A DNA stretch of 64,000 nucleotides from Pseudomonadota bacterium (lineage in GTDB: Bacteria; Pseudomonadota; Alphaproteobacteria; Rhizobiales; Hyphomicrobiaceae). Numbering within the stretch: position 1 is the first letter of the stretch; every line of letters starts with the position of its first letter. The position numbers and the translations under genes are program-made. Where the stretch lies: NCBI GenBank assembly GCA_018242295.1, contig JAFECE010000011.1, forward strand, positions 1,054,001-1,118,000. Reading direction: 5' to 3'. Below, piece after piece: positions 54,764 to 63,748 of this stretch. The notes beneath the pieces are model-generated. The model saw only the letters and a program-made list of their open reading frames with translations, was not told where the DNA came from and did no database searches.

Positions 54764-55519
54764 ATGCGTACCGAAAAATTTGACCAAAGTGATAATGAGG
54801 CTTTCAGCGGCTTGATAAAAGCGCCGAGCGTCGCAAAAGCCAATTCGGGCCAGACGGAGCCAGCGACAGGCCAGAAGGTTCCTGCGCTCGTTGTCATCGA
54901 CTCGAGAACGCTATTTCGCGAGTGTATGGCTCGTTGCCTTGAACAGCTCTGGCGAGGCGAATTGAGGGTTATCGCGGTGCCGTCGGTTCAAGCGTGGCAG
55001 GCGATTGCAGATAAGGTTCCGGCGTCTCTGATCTTGTTAGGAGTATTTAATAAGAGCAGTGGAGACGCGGTTCACTTGGAGCTCAAAGCTCTCAGAGAAG
55101 CCGCCAATCCTGTTCCCGCTGTCGTTATCTCGGACACGGAAGAATTGGATCATATTCTTGGCAGTCTGGAGCACGGCGCGCGCGGATTTATTTCGTCAAA
55201 CCTCTCGTTTGATATCGCAGTCGAGGCGATGCGTTTCGTGAAGGCTGGGGGAACGTTCGTTCCTGCGAACAGCCTTCTAATGGCCCAGCGTTCTAACAAG
55301 GCAATGGACGAGCAGCCCAGAACAACCGCCGAGTTCTTTACCTCGCGTCAGATAGCTGTCGTAGAGGCCTTGCGTATGGGTAAGCCCAATAAGTCAATTG
55401 CGTACGAACTCAATATGTGCGAGAGCACCGTCAAGGTACATGTTCGCAATATCATGAAAAAGTTGAAGGCCAAAAACCGAACACAGGTCGCGTTCATCGC
55501 CAATAAAATGCTGCGCTAA
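54764..55519 (+). CDS. LuxR/NarL-type regulator with degenerate receiver domain
   Basis: 251 residues from ATG 54764 (GCAGGG upstream). The HTH LuxR_C domain is clear at the end: FTSRQIAVVEALRMGKPNKS, then ESTVKVHVRNIMKKLKAKNR. The N-terminal part (~40-165) follows a response-regulator layout (LVVIDSRTLFRECMARCLE), but the acidic pocket has only one Asp, and the phosphoacceptor Asp is replaced by Gly in LILLGVF. So it is likely to act without phosphorylation. Its position in the locus suggests control of EPS genes. Confidence 0.84.
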   Translation: MRTEKFDQSDNEAFSGLIKAPSVAKANSGQTEPATGQKVPALVVIDSRTLFRECMARCLEQLWRGELRVIAVPSVQAWQAIADKVPASLILLGVFNKSSGDAVHLELKALREAANPVPAVVISDTEELDHILGSLEHGARGFISSNLSFDIAVEAMRFVKAGGTFVPANSLLMAQRSNKAMDEQPRTTAEFFTSRQIAVVEALRMGKPNKSIAYELNMCESTVKVHVRNIMKKLKAKNRTQVAFIANKMLR

Positions 55520-55608
55520 CTGAGCTTGCGGAAAACAATTATTGAGGCAAGAAGCGATTAGGGAGTGAGCTTATGGGCTCGCCTCCCCACTGTTCGTGCG
55601 CGTCAGAT

Positions 55609-57114
55609 TCAACGATCGCCGTTGAGCTCGGCTTCTGCCGCAGTTGCTGCCGCCTTTGCGGAATCTGGGGCAATATCTGATGCCGCTGGAGCAGCTGAGC
55701 GAGCCGACGACGGCGGAGCGTAAAGCGCCAGAGATCTGTCGAGCGAAGAGGTCGCCATAACGCCTTTCTCGCTATTATGATCGATCTTGATCGTGTCGCC
55801 CGGCTGTATGGGCGTGAGTTCGGTTGCAGCGAACTGCGAGACCGTTCCGCCATTCGAAATACGGATGATCTGGTACTGAAGCCCTAATTTCTGGTTGTCA
55901 TCGAGAGCCGTGAGGCTTGGGGTGACCGCGACGCTGTCCGCCAGCAGCTGGCTTGTCGTCGCGATCCGCCGGTTGACTTGGTCGAGCTTTGCCTCGGTCG
56001 CCGCAAGGTCAGCGGTGATCTCCTGCGAGCGAGTGTTCCGGAGCTCGATGATGCTTAGCTGCGTCTTGCTGATGTCCTGATTGACGCGCATCACTCCGCT
56101 TTGGAGCCTCAATTTCTCTCCTTCGACTTGCATGAGATTTCGTTCGAGGTCGACGCGCCGAGAATCAATAGCGAGCTTCTTCTCGACCAGGCTTCTGATG
56201 GCGTCCAATTGTTCACGTACAAGTGCGACCTCGTGTTCGTGCGTCGTTAGCTGGGACTTCGCTGAATCAGATTCCTTCTGGAGATAGTCATTCAACTCGT
56301 TGAGTGTCGTGATCTGAGCGTTGAAGGAGGATCTCCGGGCGCGGAATACCAGTCGCTCCTGCTCAATTATTGCCCGGGCGCCCGGGCCGCCATCGGCAGC
56401 CAAACTGGAAGGGAATTCAAGATTATCCGAGAAAGCCAGCTCTGCGTTCAATCTTGTCTTGTGCGCCACGAGCGCGAGGCGCTCCGATTTCAGAACGTCC
56501 AGGTCGCCGCTCGAAGTGATGACCTCGCGCCGGAGGCGCAATGCATCGAGAGATCGTGCTTCGCCGCCCGCCAGCGACATGGCTTGCAGGACCGTTATCC
56601 CAGGGCGAAACGCATATTCGCCCGGGCGTTCGACGCTGCCGACGATATAGAAAGGCCTGTACTGTGAAATCTCGACGGAGATTTCAGGGCGTTCGACGAG
56701 CCCGAAGCGGTCCTGCAGTTTGTATCCGACAGTGTGACTTAGGTCAGACGTGGATAGGCCCGCTGCTTGAATCTCGCCCAATAGTGGAAGCGAGACGGAA
56801 CCGGATACGCCGACCGAGAACTCGCCGTTCAAGGGAGTCCAAGCAAAGATCTCGTCTTTGGCGGCGCGCCAGGCAAAGACTTTCAGGCGTACCTTGTCGC
56901 CCTGACCCAAGTGATATTCGTTGGGTACAGCCGCTGTGGTATCGTCCGCCGTACGTTCACCGGACGCTGAGCTCGGCTCGAAGGGCGACAGGAGAAACAT
57001 GCCCGCGAGAGCATAGACAGCAATTTTCGGCGCAAATTGGCCAACGCGCTTCCAAATGCCTGCTTCCAGCCAATCTCTGATATCGGAAGCGGTTCTTTCA
57101 ACTCGCGACTTCAT
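55609..57114 (-). CDS. ExoF-like polysaccharide export protein
   Basis: 501 residues from ATG 57114 (GGAG eight bases upstream; ATG 57192 is the alternative). An N-terminal hydrophobic segment (IAVYALAGMFLLSPF) is followed by the Poly_export domain (EYHLGQGDKVRLKVF) and SLBB-like PFYIVGSVERPGEYAFRPG. A long coiled coil (residues ~260-420) is typical of ExoF rather than Wza. No lipobox Cys is visible. It links inner-membrane assembly to export through the periplasm. Confidence 0.84.
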   Translation of the reverse strand: MKSRVERTASDIRDWLEAGIWKRVGQFAPKIAVYALAGMFLLSPFEPSSASGERTADDTTAAVPNEYHLGQGDKVRLKVFAWRAAKDEIFAWTPLNGEFSVGVSGSVSLPLLGEIQAAGLSTSDLSHTVGYKLQDRFGLVERPEISVEISQYRPFYIVGSVERPGEYAFRPGITVLQAMSLAGGEARSLDALRLRREVITSSGDLDVLKSERLALVAHKTRLNAELAFSDNLEFPSSLAADGGPGARAIIEQERLVFRARRSSFNAQITTLNELNDYLQKESDSAKSQLTTHEHEVALVREQLDAIRSLVEKKLAIDSRRVDLERNLMQVEGEKLRLQSGVMRVNQDISKTQLSIIELRNTRSQEITADLAATEAKLDQVNRRIATTSQLLADSVAVTPSLTALDDNQKLGLQYQIIRISNGGTVSQFAATELTPIQPGDTIKIDHNSEKGVMATSSLDRSLALYAPPSSARSAAPAASDIAPDSAKAAATAAEAELNGDR

Positions 57115-57564
57115 TTTGATGTCTCCGTTTGCGAGCAGACTTGGTCGGCCGCGGATAGTCGTTCGGATGCGATCTCGATCAAAAATTTTCATCGGCGTGT
57201 CGCCGCGAATAATCCTGGTCACTTTACTCACTGCACGCGCGGCAACGTATTTTGAGACCTATTATAGGAATGAAAGACACATCGTTGGTGTGCAATTCCG
57301 AGGGGTTGCTCCCATCGTCTTTTGATTGCCGATGCTACGGCTAACGCAAATGGGCAATTCCTCTTTCGTTCTTTGGATACCTCTAACGATTGAGTGCGCG
57401 CTCGAGTGGCTCCTCCGCCTCAGCCGATGTTCAGCATAGGTGGAAACAACAGATGCATCCAATATCGCTCCGAGAGCGGCGTCGAACGCTACACGCGACA
57501 AGCGAATATTTTGCCTCGCTTTCGATATCGCGACGTAGAGGTATCAAGCTTTTTTGGGACCGGC
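57115..57564. promoter_or_regulatory. Divergent region between export and glycosyltransferase genes
   Basis: No gene supported. A palindrome CCTATTATAGG (5+1+5) lies at 57258-57268. GTG 57394 could extend the next gene upstream, but the conserved part begins at 57565. Confidence 0.35.
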
Positions 57565-58797
57565 ATGTCCATCGGAATTGTGTCAGATTTTCCGGCTCCC
57601 GTTCGAGAGCGTTCCAATCCGCCGGCTGCCGCGCCCATAGGCAATTCGGACAAAATTGCGATTGTTCATGATTGGTGCCCGTCCTTTCGTGGAGGCGAGC
57701 GGGTCCTCGCAAGACTTTGCCGAAATAACAAAGGCGCGGATGTCTTCACGCTCTTCGATTTTCTTCCCAACGAGATCAAGGACGAGTTCTTCGCTGGAGT
57801 TTCCTTTACGACTTCGGCCGCCGATAAGCTGCCATGGGTCGAGCGCTATTATCGGATGCTGTTTTTTGCCTGCCCGTTCCTCATCGAGCAGTTTGACGTT
57901 ACCAGCTACGACACCGTCATTTCCTCGTCCGCGGCGTTCTCGCGCGGTGTTCTGACGAGGCCAGACCAGCCGCACCTCTGCTACGTCCATAGTCCTATCC
58001 GCTATGCGTGGGACGAGCAGTTCTCTTATCTCGATCAAGCCAAGTTGAGATTTGGCCCGAAAGCACTTCTGTTTCGCTACATGCTACATAATCTGCGGAC
58101 ATGGGATTGCCGGACCGCGAACGGTCCTGACTTAATGCTCGCCAATTCGTCCTACGTCCGCGCGAGGATCAGACGTATTTACGGTCGCGACGCTCAGGTC
58201 GTTTTTCCACCCGTCGATCTGAATGAGCTAGAATTCGCGAGGCAGAAGGATGACTATTACGTCACCGCCTCCTTTCTTGCTCCGTACAAGCGTACGGACC
58301 TTGTTATCCGTGCTTTCAACGAGATGCCGACGCGCCGTCTGCTTGTCGTCGGAGATGGCCAGCAGTCTGCCTCATTGCGCAAGATCGCTGGTCCTAACGT
58401 TGAGTTCACCGGCCATTTGCCGCGGCGTGAGTACGTGCACGCAGTAGCTTTTGCGAAAGCCTTTGTCTTCGCGGGTTGTGAGGATTTCGGCATCGCGCTT
58501 GCTGAGGCGCAGGCCTGCGGCACGCCACTGATCGCATTCGGACGTGGTGGAGCCCGCGATATCGTGCGGCCCTTGCACGAAGCAGACCGGCCAACAGGCA
58601 TCCTCTTCAAGCGGCAAACGGTAGAAGAACTCGTTTCGGCTGTCGAGCATTTCGAGGAGAACCTCAGCTCCATCACACCGGGTGCATGCAGGGCGAACGC
58701 GTCCCGCTTTTCAGCGGAGCGCTTCGATCGCGAAGTCGCTGCGGCTATGATTGCGGTAAAGTCGGCTTGTCAGAAGCGCATCGATGGAACGGGCTAA
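57565..58797 (+). CDS. Family-4/1 glycosyltransferase
   Basis: 410 residues from ATG 57565. GT-B fold: KIAIVHDWCPSFRGGERVLARL at the N-terminal domain, CYVHSPIRYAWDEQ, and in the C-terminal domain VGDGQQSASLRK, GCEDFGIALAEAQACGTPLIAFGRGGARDIV, with the E-x7-E catalytic motif. It transfers a sugar from a nucleotide donor, like mannosyl or glucosyl transferases of EPS loci. On the plus strand, convergent with the next GT. Confidence 0.88.
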   Translation: MSIGIVSDFPAPVRERSNPPAAAPIGNSDKIAIVHDWCPSFRGGERVLARLCRNNKGADVFTLFDFLPNEIKDEFFAGVSFTTSAADKLPWVERYYRMLFFACPFLIEQFDVTSYDTVISSSAAFSRGVLTRPDQPHLCYVHSPIRYAWDEQFSYLDQAKLRFGPKALLFRYMLHNLRTWDCRTANGPDLMLANSSYVRARIRRIYGRDAQVVFPPVDLNELEFARQKDDYYVTASFLAPYKRTDLVIRAFNEMPTRRLLVVGDGQQSASLRKIAGPNVEFTGHLPRREYVHAVAFAKAFVFAGCEDFGIALAEAQACGTPLIAFGRGGARDIVRPLHEADRPTGILFKRQTVEELVSAVEHFEENLSSITPGACRANASRFSAERFDREVAAAMIAVKSACQKRIDGTG

Positions 58798-58846
58798 CAG
58801 AAGCAAAGACGCGAAGCTCGCGCATGCCGGCACGGATCGTGCTCGA

Positions 58847-59941
58847 TCAGCAGTCCATATCTCGCATGAGCTCAGCGTATTGGATCGCGGATTTCCGCCA
58901 GCTGAACATCTCTACCCGCTGCTTGCCCTTCTCCACCAGGTTGCTGCGAAGTTCGAAGTTTCCCCTCAGCCTGTCGATACAAGCGAGCCACTCTTGGGGC
59001 TCCTGAGGCGAGGCGTAGAGTGCTGCATCGCCGCCAACTTCTGGAAGGCTCGAAGAATCCGAAAGGATTACCGGGCAGCCGAGCGCCATGGCTTCGACAG
59101 CCGGCAGTCCAAAACCTTCGGTGTGAGACGGAAACACGAGACAAAGGCACTCGGAAAGCAAGGCTGCGAGCTCGTTATCCGAAATATGGCCTAGCCAATG
59201 AATGTTCTGCGCGTCGACACCTGCTGTGGTATGGCCGAATACGCGAGGATCGCGGGCTCCAACGATTGCAAGGCTGATTCCTCGCGAGGCGAGCTCGTTG
59301 GCAAGCCCGATGATCACGGCGGCGTTCTTGTGTGGCGCGGGGCTTCCAAGGAGAATGATCGTATTCCGTCCCCCAACGGATGATAGGGCCTCTGAACGCA
59401 AAGGCGTCCAATCGTGGACGTGCTCATGGCCGTTGGCGATGACCGAGCTTCCGGTGGAACACGTAATGCCGAAGTGCGCGAGCTGAGACGCGGAATAATT
59501 CGACACTGTCGTGATCGCACCGGCGAACCGGCCGAGTGCCGGTAGCAGCAACTTGTAGAGCGTGCGGAACGCGCGCGAGTAACTTTCAGGATAAATCCAC
59601 ACGTTCACGTCGTGGATGCATACGATCTGCTTGCGGACGGTAACAGGCCCCGTGTTGCCGAGACTCAAGAGGCCGCCTTGCAAATGAAAAGGCAATACGA
59701 ATTGTTCCCACGCATGGCCCCGAAGCTCGCGGACCTCTCGGATCGGAATTTTCTGGAGTGGGATGGTACGGGTGCCGCCTGACGGAATGAGAATGTCGAA
59801 CGAGAGGCCGCTAACGGCCGGATGACATTCCGCGACAAGCTGATCCAGGCCTCGGACGATTCTTTCGCAGTAGCGTTGGACGCCGGTCGGCGTCTGGGAA
59901 AGGAAGCGCCCGTTGATGCTCCAATGTCGTTGCAAGGACAT
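58847..59941 (-). CDS. Family-4 glycosyltransferase
   Basis: 364 residues from ATG 59941, 13 bases after the upstream GT stop. N-terminal SINGRFLSQTPTGVQRYCERI, C-terminal LLGSPAPHKNAAVIIGLANEL and FPSHTEGFGLPAVEAMALGCPVI (E-G-F-G-L-P-x-x-E). The TPTGVQRY start resembles mannosyltransferases that act on lipid-linked sugars. Retaining GT-B type; donor unknown. Operon with the gene at 59955-61052. Confidence 0.88.
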   Translation of the reverse strand: MSLQRHWSINGRFLSQTPTGVQRYCERIVRGLDQLVAECHPAVSGLSFDILIPSGGTRTIPLQKIPIREVRELRGHAWEQFVLPFHLQGGLLSLGNTGPVTVRKQIVCIHDVNVWIYPESYSRAFRTLYKLLLPALGRFAGAITTVSNYSASQLAHFGITCSTGSSVIANGHEHVHDWTPLRSEALSSVGGRNTIILLGSPAPHKNAAVIIGLANELASRGISLAIVGARDPRVFGHTTAGVDAQNIHWLGHISDNELAALLSECLCLVFPSHTEGFGLPAVEAMALGCPVILSDSSSLPEVGGDAALYASPQEPQEWLACIDRLRGNFELRSNLVEKGKQRVEMFSWRKSAIQYAELMRDMDC

Positions 59942-59954
59942 CAGCCCACCGCCG

Positions 59955-61052
59955 TCAGTTACTGGCGCGGATAAGTGGTGCCTCGAAAGGCTTACGTTGC
60001 ACGGCTCTGGCATAGATTTGGTCGTAATCGGCCGCCATGCGGTCGACTGAGAAGAGCCCGTTGTTGCGCTTTGAGTCCGAACGCGCTTGACGCAATGCTG
60101 CAGGGTCATGCATCAGCCCCACGAGTGCCTCAGCCAGCGCCGAAACGTCGCCGGGAGGCACGAGACGCCCGGCAGCCCCGAAATTCAAGATCTCGGGAGT
60201 TCCCCCTACGGCCGTAGCCACGATCGCACAGCCGGCGTTTCGGGCTTCGCAAAGAACGAGGCTGCAAGGATCAGCATAAGACGCCAACGAAAAAACATCT
60301 GTTTGCTCGAGTAACCTCTGGGGCTGGTTTCGGAAGCCGAGAAAATGGATGCGATCGCCGACACCTCCAGCTTGCGCTAAGTGCTCCAAAGCGGGCCGCT
60401 CGTCTCCGTCGCCGGAGATGTAAAGATGCCAACCGGGGGCAGATGCAGCAGCGACGGAAAACGCTTTCACCAGAACGTCGACGCCTTTTCGCCCGTGCAG
60501 TCCTGCAGCAGTTAGAACGCAAGGCCGTTTCAGTTCGATTGGCTCTTCTTGGGCGAGCGCCGATTCTCGTAAAGAGCCTCGCGTCCCGTTAAGAACCGTT
60601 TCGACTTTGTTGCTCGGAAAGCCTCGGGCGACAAGCGCATCGCGCTCCGCTGCGCTGACCGCAACGATCCTGTGACCGAGACGCATGAGGGTGGAGTGGC
60701 GATCAAAGGAGTTGTGCACGGTCGTAACAAGAGGCGCACCGGTTACTTTGCTGCAAATGGCCCCGATAATCGCCCCTGCCATCATATGAGCATGAATAAC
60801 GTCCGGCTTGAACCTTCTGCATAATACAAGCGCGCGCGCTACCGCCCGTGCGTTTCTCCAGATCCCGATGCGACCGTGCGGAAGATCCCAATGGTCGATC
60901 CCGCGGCTGCGCAAGAGTTCAACGTATGCTCCTCGGCCGCTTGCGAACGCCAAGTGATGTCCTTTGTCTGCCTGCCGGCAAGCCAGGTCGACAGCAACGT
61001 GGACGTTACCATTTCCGGCGTAGCAGTGGTTGCTGAGATGCAGGATACGCAT
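59955..61052 (-). CDS. Family-4 glycosyltransferase
   Basis: 365 residues from ATG 61052 (MRILHLSNHCYAGNGNVHVA). Conserved features are DVIHAHMMAGAIIGAIC, GAPLVTTVHNSFDRH, and LASYADPCSLVLCEARNAGCAIVATAVGGTPEI, with the E-x7 region and a GGTPE phosphate-binding loop. ATG 61067 is five codons upstream. It builds the repeat unit; sugar not known. Confidence 0.88.
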   Translation of the reverse strand: MRILHLSNHCYAGNGNVHVAVDLACRQADKGHHLAFASGRGAYVELLRSRGIDHWDLPHGRIGIWRNARAVARALVLCRRFKPDVIHAHMMAGAIIGAICSKVTGAPLVTTVHNSFDRHSTLMRLGHRIVAVSAAERDALVARGFPSNKVETVLNGTRGSLRESALAQEEPIELKRPCVLTAAGLHGRKGVDVLVKAFSVAAASAPGWHLYISGDGDERPALEHLAQAGGVGDRIHFLGFRNQPQRLLEQTDVFSLASYADPCSLVLCEARNAGCAIVATAVGGTPEILNFGAAGRLVPPGDVSALAEALVGLMHDPAALRQARSDSKRNNGLFSVDRMAADYDQIYARAVQRKPFEAPLIRASN

Positions 61053-61165
61053 GTGAGGTTGGATCACTTTTCCCGGCTGTCACTGGTTATCAGCCATCCA
61101 CATTGTGCGCGGCGAGGGGACATCATCGAATGGAATTGGTTACGTCGCGCTGAGCAGCTGCACGA

Positions 61166-61990
61166 TTACTTCCGTTGATAAGCTCTGACATAGTCGACTA
61201 ACATCAGAGATGGATTAGGCGTTTTGTCGATGGGCCAGCCGCCTCCAAGCGCAAGGTTCAGAAGAATGAACATCGGCCTGCGATATTCGGGCGGGGTCTT
61301 GATGCGCCCCATCTCTTTGCGGTCATGATAAAATATAGTCCAATCGTTCTCGATCGATACCCCGTACGTGTGAAAGTCCGCATAGAGAGAGCCATAAGGC
61401 ACATCGTATGTAAGAATTTCGCCATAGGGCTTCGCCTTATCGGTCTTGGCCCAGACGTGCGGGACGGATTGGTATTTATCCGGTGCAACGCCGTAATGCT
61501 CTATGACGTCGATTTCGGCCGAAGTGTCGGGATCTTCATTAGCGACCAACCAGAAGGCGGACCACAGACCTGGGCCGGGTGGAAGTTTGGCGCGCATTTC
61601 GAAATAGCCGAATTTCTGATGAAAGCCACGGCCCTTCGAATCCGATGATGCAAGAAGACCGGACTGCCAATTTCCGTCTGCACCTTTTCGCGCTTCGATA
61701 CGCAGAATTCCGTTCTCGGTTGTGAATGGGAAGTTGGGCGTCGGATCAGCGAACTTGGCATCGCCAAAATCACCAGCCCACGGTGTGTGGGATATCCAAC
61801 GGCTTCCGCCGGGGCCGGCAGGCCCCCAAGCCGAAACGCTTAGTCTATCGAAATCTTCCGAGAAGGTCAGTTTGTAGTTGGAGAGATCCAACGTATCGCA
61901 GAGTCCCGGGGTTGCCGAAGCTAGAATAGCCAATGCCGTGAGTAAAACGCGGCGCCCGCGATGACGTCGAGCCATTGTTCGAAAACGCAT
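61166..61990 (-). CDS. Secreted GH16 endo-beta-glucanase, ExoK-like
   Basis: 274 residues from ATG 61990. A signal peptide (RRVLLTALAILASATPGLC) leads to a GH16 domain: LTFSEDFDRLSVS at the start, FGYFEMRAKLPPGPGLWSAFW and the catalytic SAEIDVIEHYG (two Glu and one Asp). It cleaves beta-1,3 or beta-1,3-1,4 glucan links. In S. meliloti ExoK-type enzymes trim succinoglycan, and the same is likely here. A gap of ~100 bases separates it from the GT gene. Confidence 0.9.
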   Translation of the reverse strand: MRFRTMARRHRGRRVLLTALAILASATPGLCDTLDLSNYKLTFSEDFDRLSVSAWGPAGPGGSRWISHTPWAGDFGDAKFADPTPNFPFTTENGILRIEARKGADGNWQSGLLASSDSKGRGFHQKFGYFEMRAKLPPGPGLWSAFWLVANEDPDTSAEIDVIEHYGVAPDKYQSVPHVWAKTDKAKPYGEILTYDVPYGSLYADFHTYGVSIENDWTIFYHDRKEMGRIKTPPEYRRPMFILLNLALGGGWPIDKTPNPSLMLVDYVRAYQRK

Positions 61991-62021
61991 AAAGCGCAGT
62001 CCTAAAAAGTAAAAGTCATTC

Positions 62022-62077
62022 CAAATTATACGGTCTTGCAATCGAGCGCGAATAGAGCGCCAAATTATATAAATTTG
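62022..62077. promoter_or_regulatory. Repeated AT-rich boxes between divergent genes
   Basis: CAAATTATA occurs at 62022-62030 and 62061-62069 (39-base period); the second forms a perfect palindrome CAAATT-ATATA-AATTTG at 62061-62077. It sits between the GH16 and aminotransferase starts, and no gene is seen in the rest of 61991-62299. Likely regulator binding site. Confidence 0.5.
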
Positions 62078-62299
62078 CGATTGTACCACGCGCGAGCCTA
62101 CCTCATTTGCGTTTTGCGCGTACTTCTTTTGCACATCAGAGAAAGAATTTTGTATTCGCGGCCCTCAATCGGTGGCGTTCGCAAATTGCCCTGCCGCGTG
62201 TACTCTGAGGACGCCTCTCGCATGAATGTTCTGTGTTCATATTTCATTTTTTTTGACGACGGCATTTGCGCATCGTCCAATACATATAGTGAGGACGTG

Positions 62300-63634
62300 A
62301 TGAATAGCTTTGAGATGCCATTTTCGGCATCTTCGCTTCTCCGGCGTCGCGCCCACGATTTGATACCGGGCGGCGCACATACATACGCGAAAGGAGATGA
62401 CCAGTATCCGCGTCTCGCACCGGGATTCATCCGTCGAGGTGAAGGCTGTCACGTTTGGGACGTGGACGGTCAGCGATACATCGAGTTCGGAATGGGAAAC
62501 CGTGCCGTAGGGCTTGGCCATGCCTATCCCAGGGTGGTTGATGCAGTACGTGCCGAACTAGCAAACGGCTGCAATTTCACGCGGCCTGCGGTGATAGAAG
62601 TCGAGTGCGCGGAACACTTCCTCGCCGCGATCGAAGGCGCCGATATGGTCAAGTTCTGCAAGGACGGTTCTGATGCCACGTCCGGGGCAGTTCGCTTGGC
62701 GCGCGCTTATACGGGTCGCGATCTCATTGCGCGGTGTGAAGACCATCCATTCTTTTCGACCGATGACTGGTTCATCGGTACGACGCAAATGTCGGCCGGC
62801 ATTCCCAAGCAGGTCAGCGGCTTGATCCTATCGTTCCCGTATAACGATATCGAAGCAGTTCGATCGCTGTTCGATAGCCATCCGAACGCCATCGCCGCGC
62901 TCATTCTCGAACCAGCGCGAATGGACGAGCCGGCCGAGGGCTATCTCCAAAGTCTCGCTGACGTTTGCCATGCCAAGGGCGCGCTGCTCATTTTCGATGA
63001 GATGATTACGGGCTTTCGGTGGGATCGGGGCGGGGCGCAAAAAACCTACGGGGTGACGCCCGACCTCTCATGCTTCGGAAAGGCGCTTGCCAACGGCTTC
63101 TCGGTCTCGGCGCTCGCGGGCAAAAGGGAATTCATGCGGCTCGGCGGCATTCATCACACCGATCGCCCCCGTGTGTTTCTGCTCTCAACAACGCATGGTG
63201 CGGAGACGCATGCTTTGGCCGCCGCAATCGCGACGATGCGCGAGTACGCAGAAATGCCGGTAATCGAGACCCTGTATAGAACCGGCTCGCGGCTGCGGGC
63301 AGGATTTAACGAACTGATCGCGCAGCATGGGCTCGAAGGTTATGTAGAAATCATGGGTCAGCCCTGCTGCCTGCTTTACGCGGTGCGCGACGCGCACATG
63401 ACGTCTTCTCAGGCATTCCGGACACTGTTTCTTCAGGAAACCATCAAGCGTGGCATCCTGATGCCGTCGCTCGTCGTTAGCTATACGCACACTGACGAAG
63501 ATATCGATCAAACGCTGGAGGCGATCGATGGCGCGCTGGGCGTTTACGAGAAGGCCCTTTGTGACGGGGTAGAAAAATATCTTCTTGGCAGCCCCTCGCA
63601 CCCAGTATTTCGGGCGTTCAATCATACTCTCTGA
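62300..63634 (+). CDS. Class III aminotransferase, glutamate-1-semialdehyde aminomutase-like
   Basis: 444 residues from ATG 62300 (GAGGACGTG upstream). The PLP-dependent fold has SDATSGAVRLARAYTG, IFDEMITGFRW and the PLP-lysine region SCFGKALANGFSVSALAGK. It resembles HemL, but the neighbours are EPS and nucleotide-sugar genes, so a role in making a modified sugar or amine is likely rather than heme synthesis. Substrate open. Confidence 0.85.
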   Translation: MNSFEMPFSASSLLRRRAHDLIPGGAHTYAKGDDQYPRLAPGFIRRGEGCHVWDVDGQRYIEFGMGNRAVGLGHAYPRVVDAVRAELANGCNFTRPAVIEVECAEHFLAAIEGADMVKFCKDGSDATSGAVRLARAYTGRDLIARCEDHPFFSTDDWFIGTTQMSAGIPKQVSGLILSFPYNDIEAVRSLFDSHPNAIAALILEPARMDEPAEGYLQSLADVCHAKGALLIFDEMITGFRWDRGGAQKTYGVTPDLSCFGKALANGFSVSALAGKREFMRLGGIHHTDRPRVFLLSTTHGAETHALAAAIATMREYAEMPVIETLYRTGSRLRAGFNELIAQHGLEGYVEIMGQPCCLLYAVRDAHMTSSQAFRTLFLQETIKRGILMPSLVVSYTHTDEDIDQTLEAIDGALGVYEKALCDGVEKYLLGSPSHPVFRAFNHTL

Positions 63635-63748
63635 ACGCGCGCTATCGATCTGCGCTGATCGATCCGTCACCCCCCGCTTATCGGATCGCGTCAGCCGATC
63701 GTGAGTGAAGCGTCAGCTTCTCCCCGGGCCGCGCAAAATTGAAGCCCC

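Noticed and set aside
62300-63634. hemL, glutamate-1-semialdehyde aminomutase for heme
   Set aside because: Alphaproteobacteria usually make 5-aminolevulinate by the HemA (C4) route, and the gene sits in a polysaccharide locus, so the name was not used.
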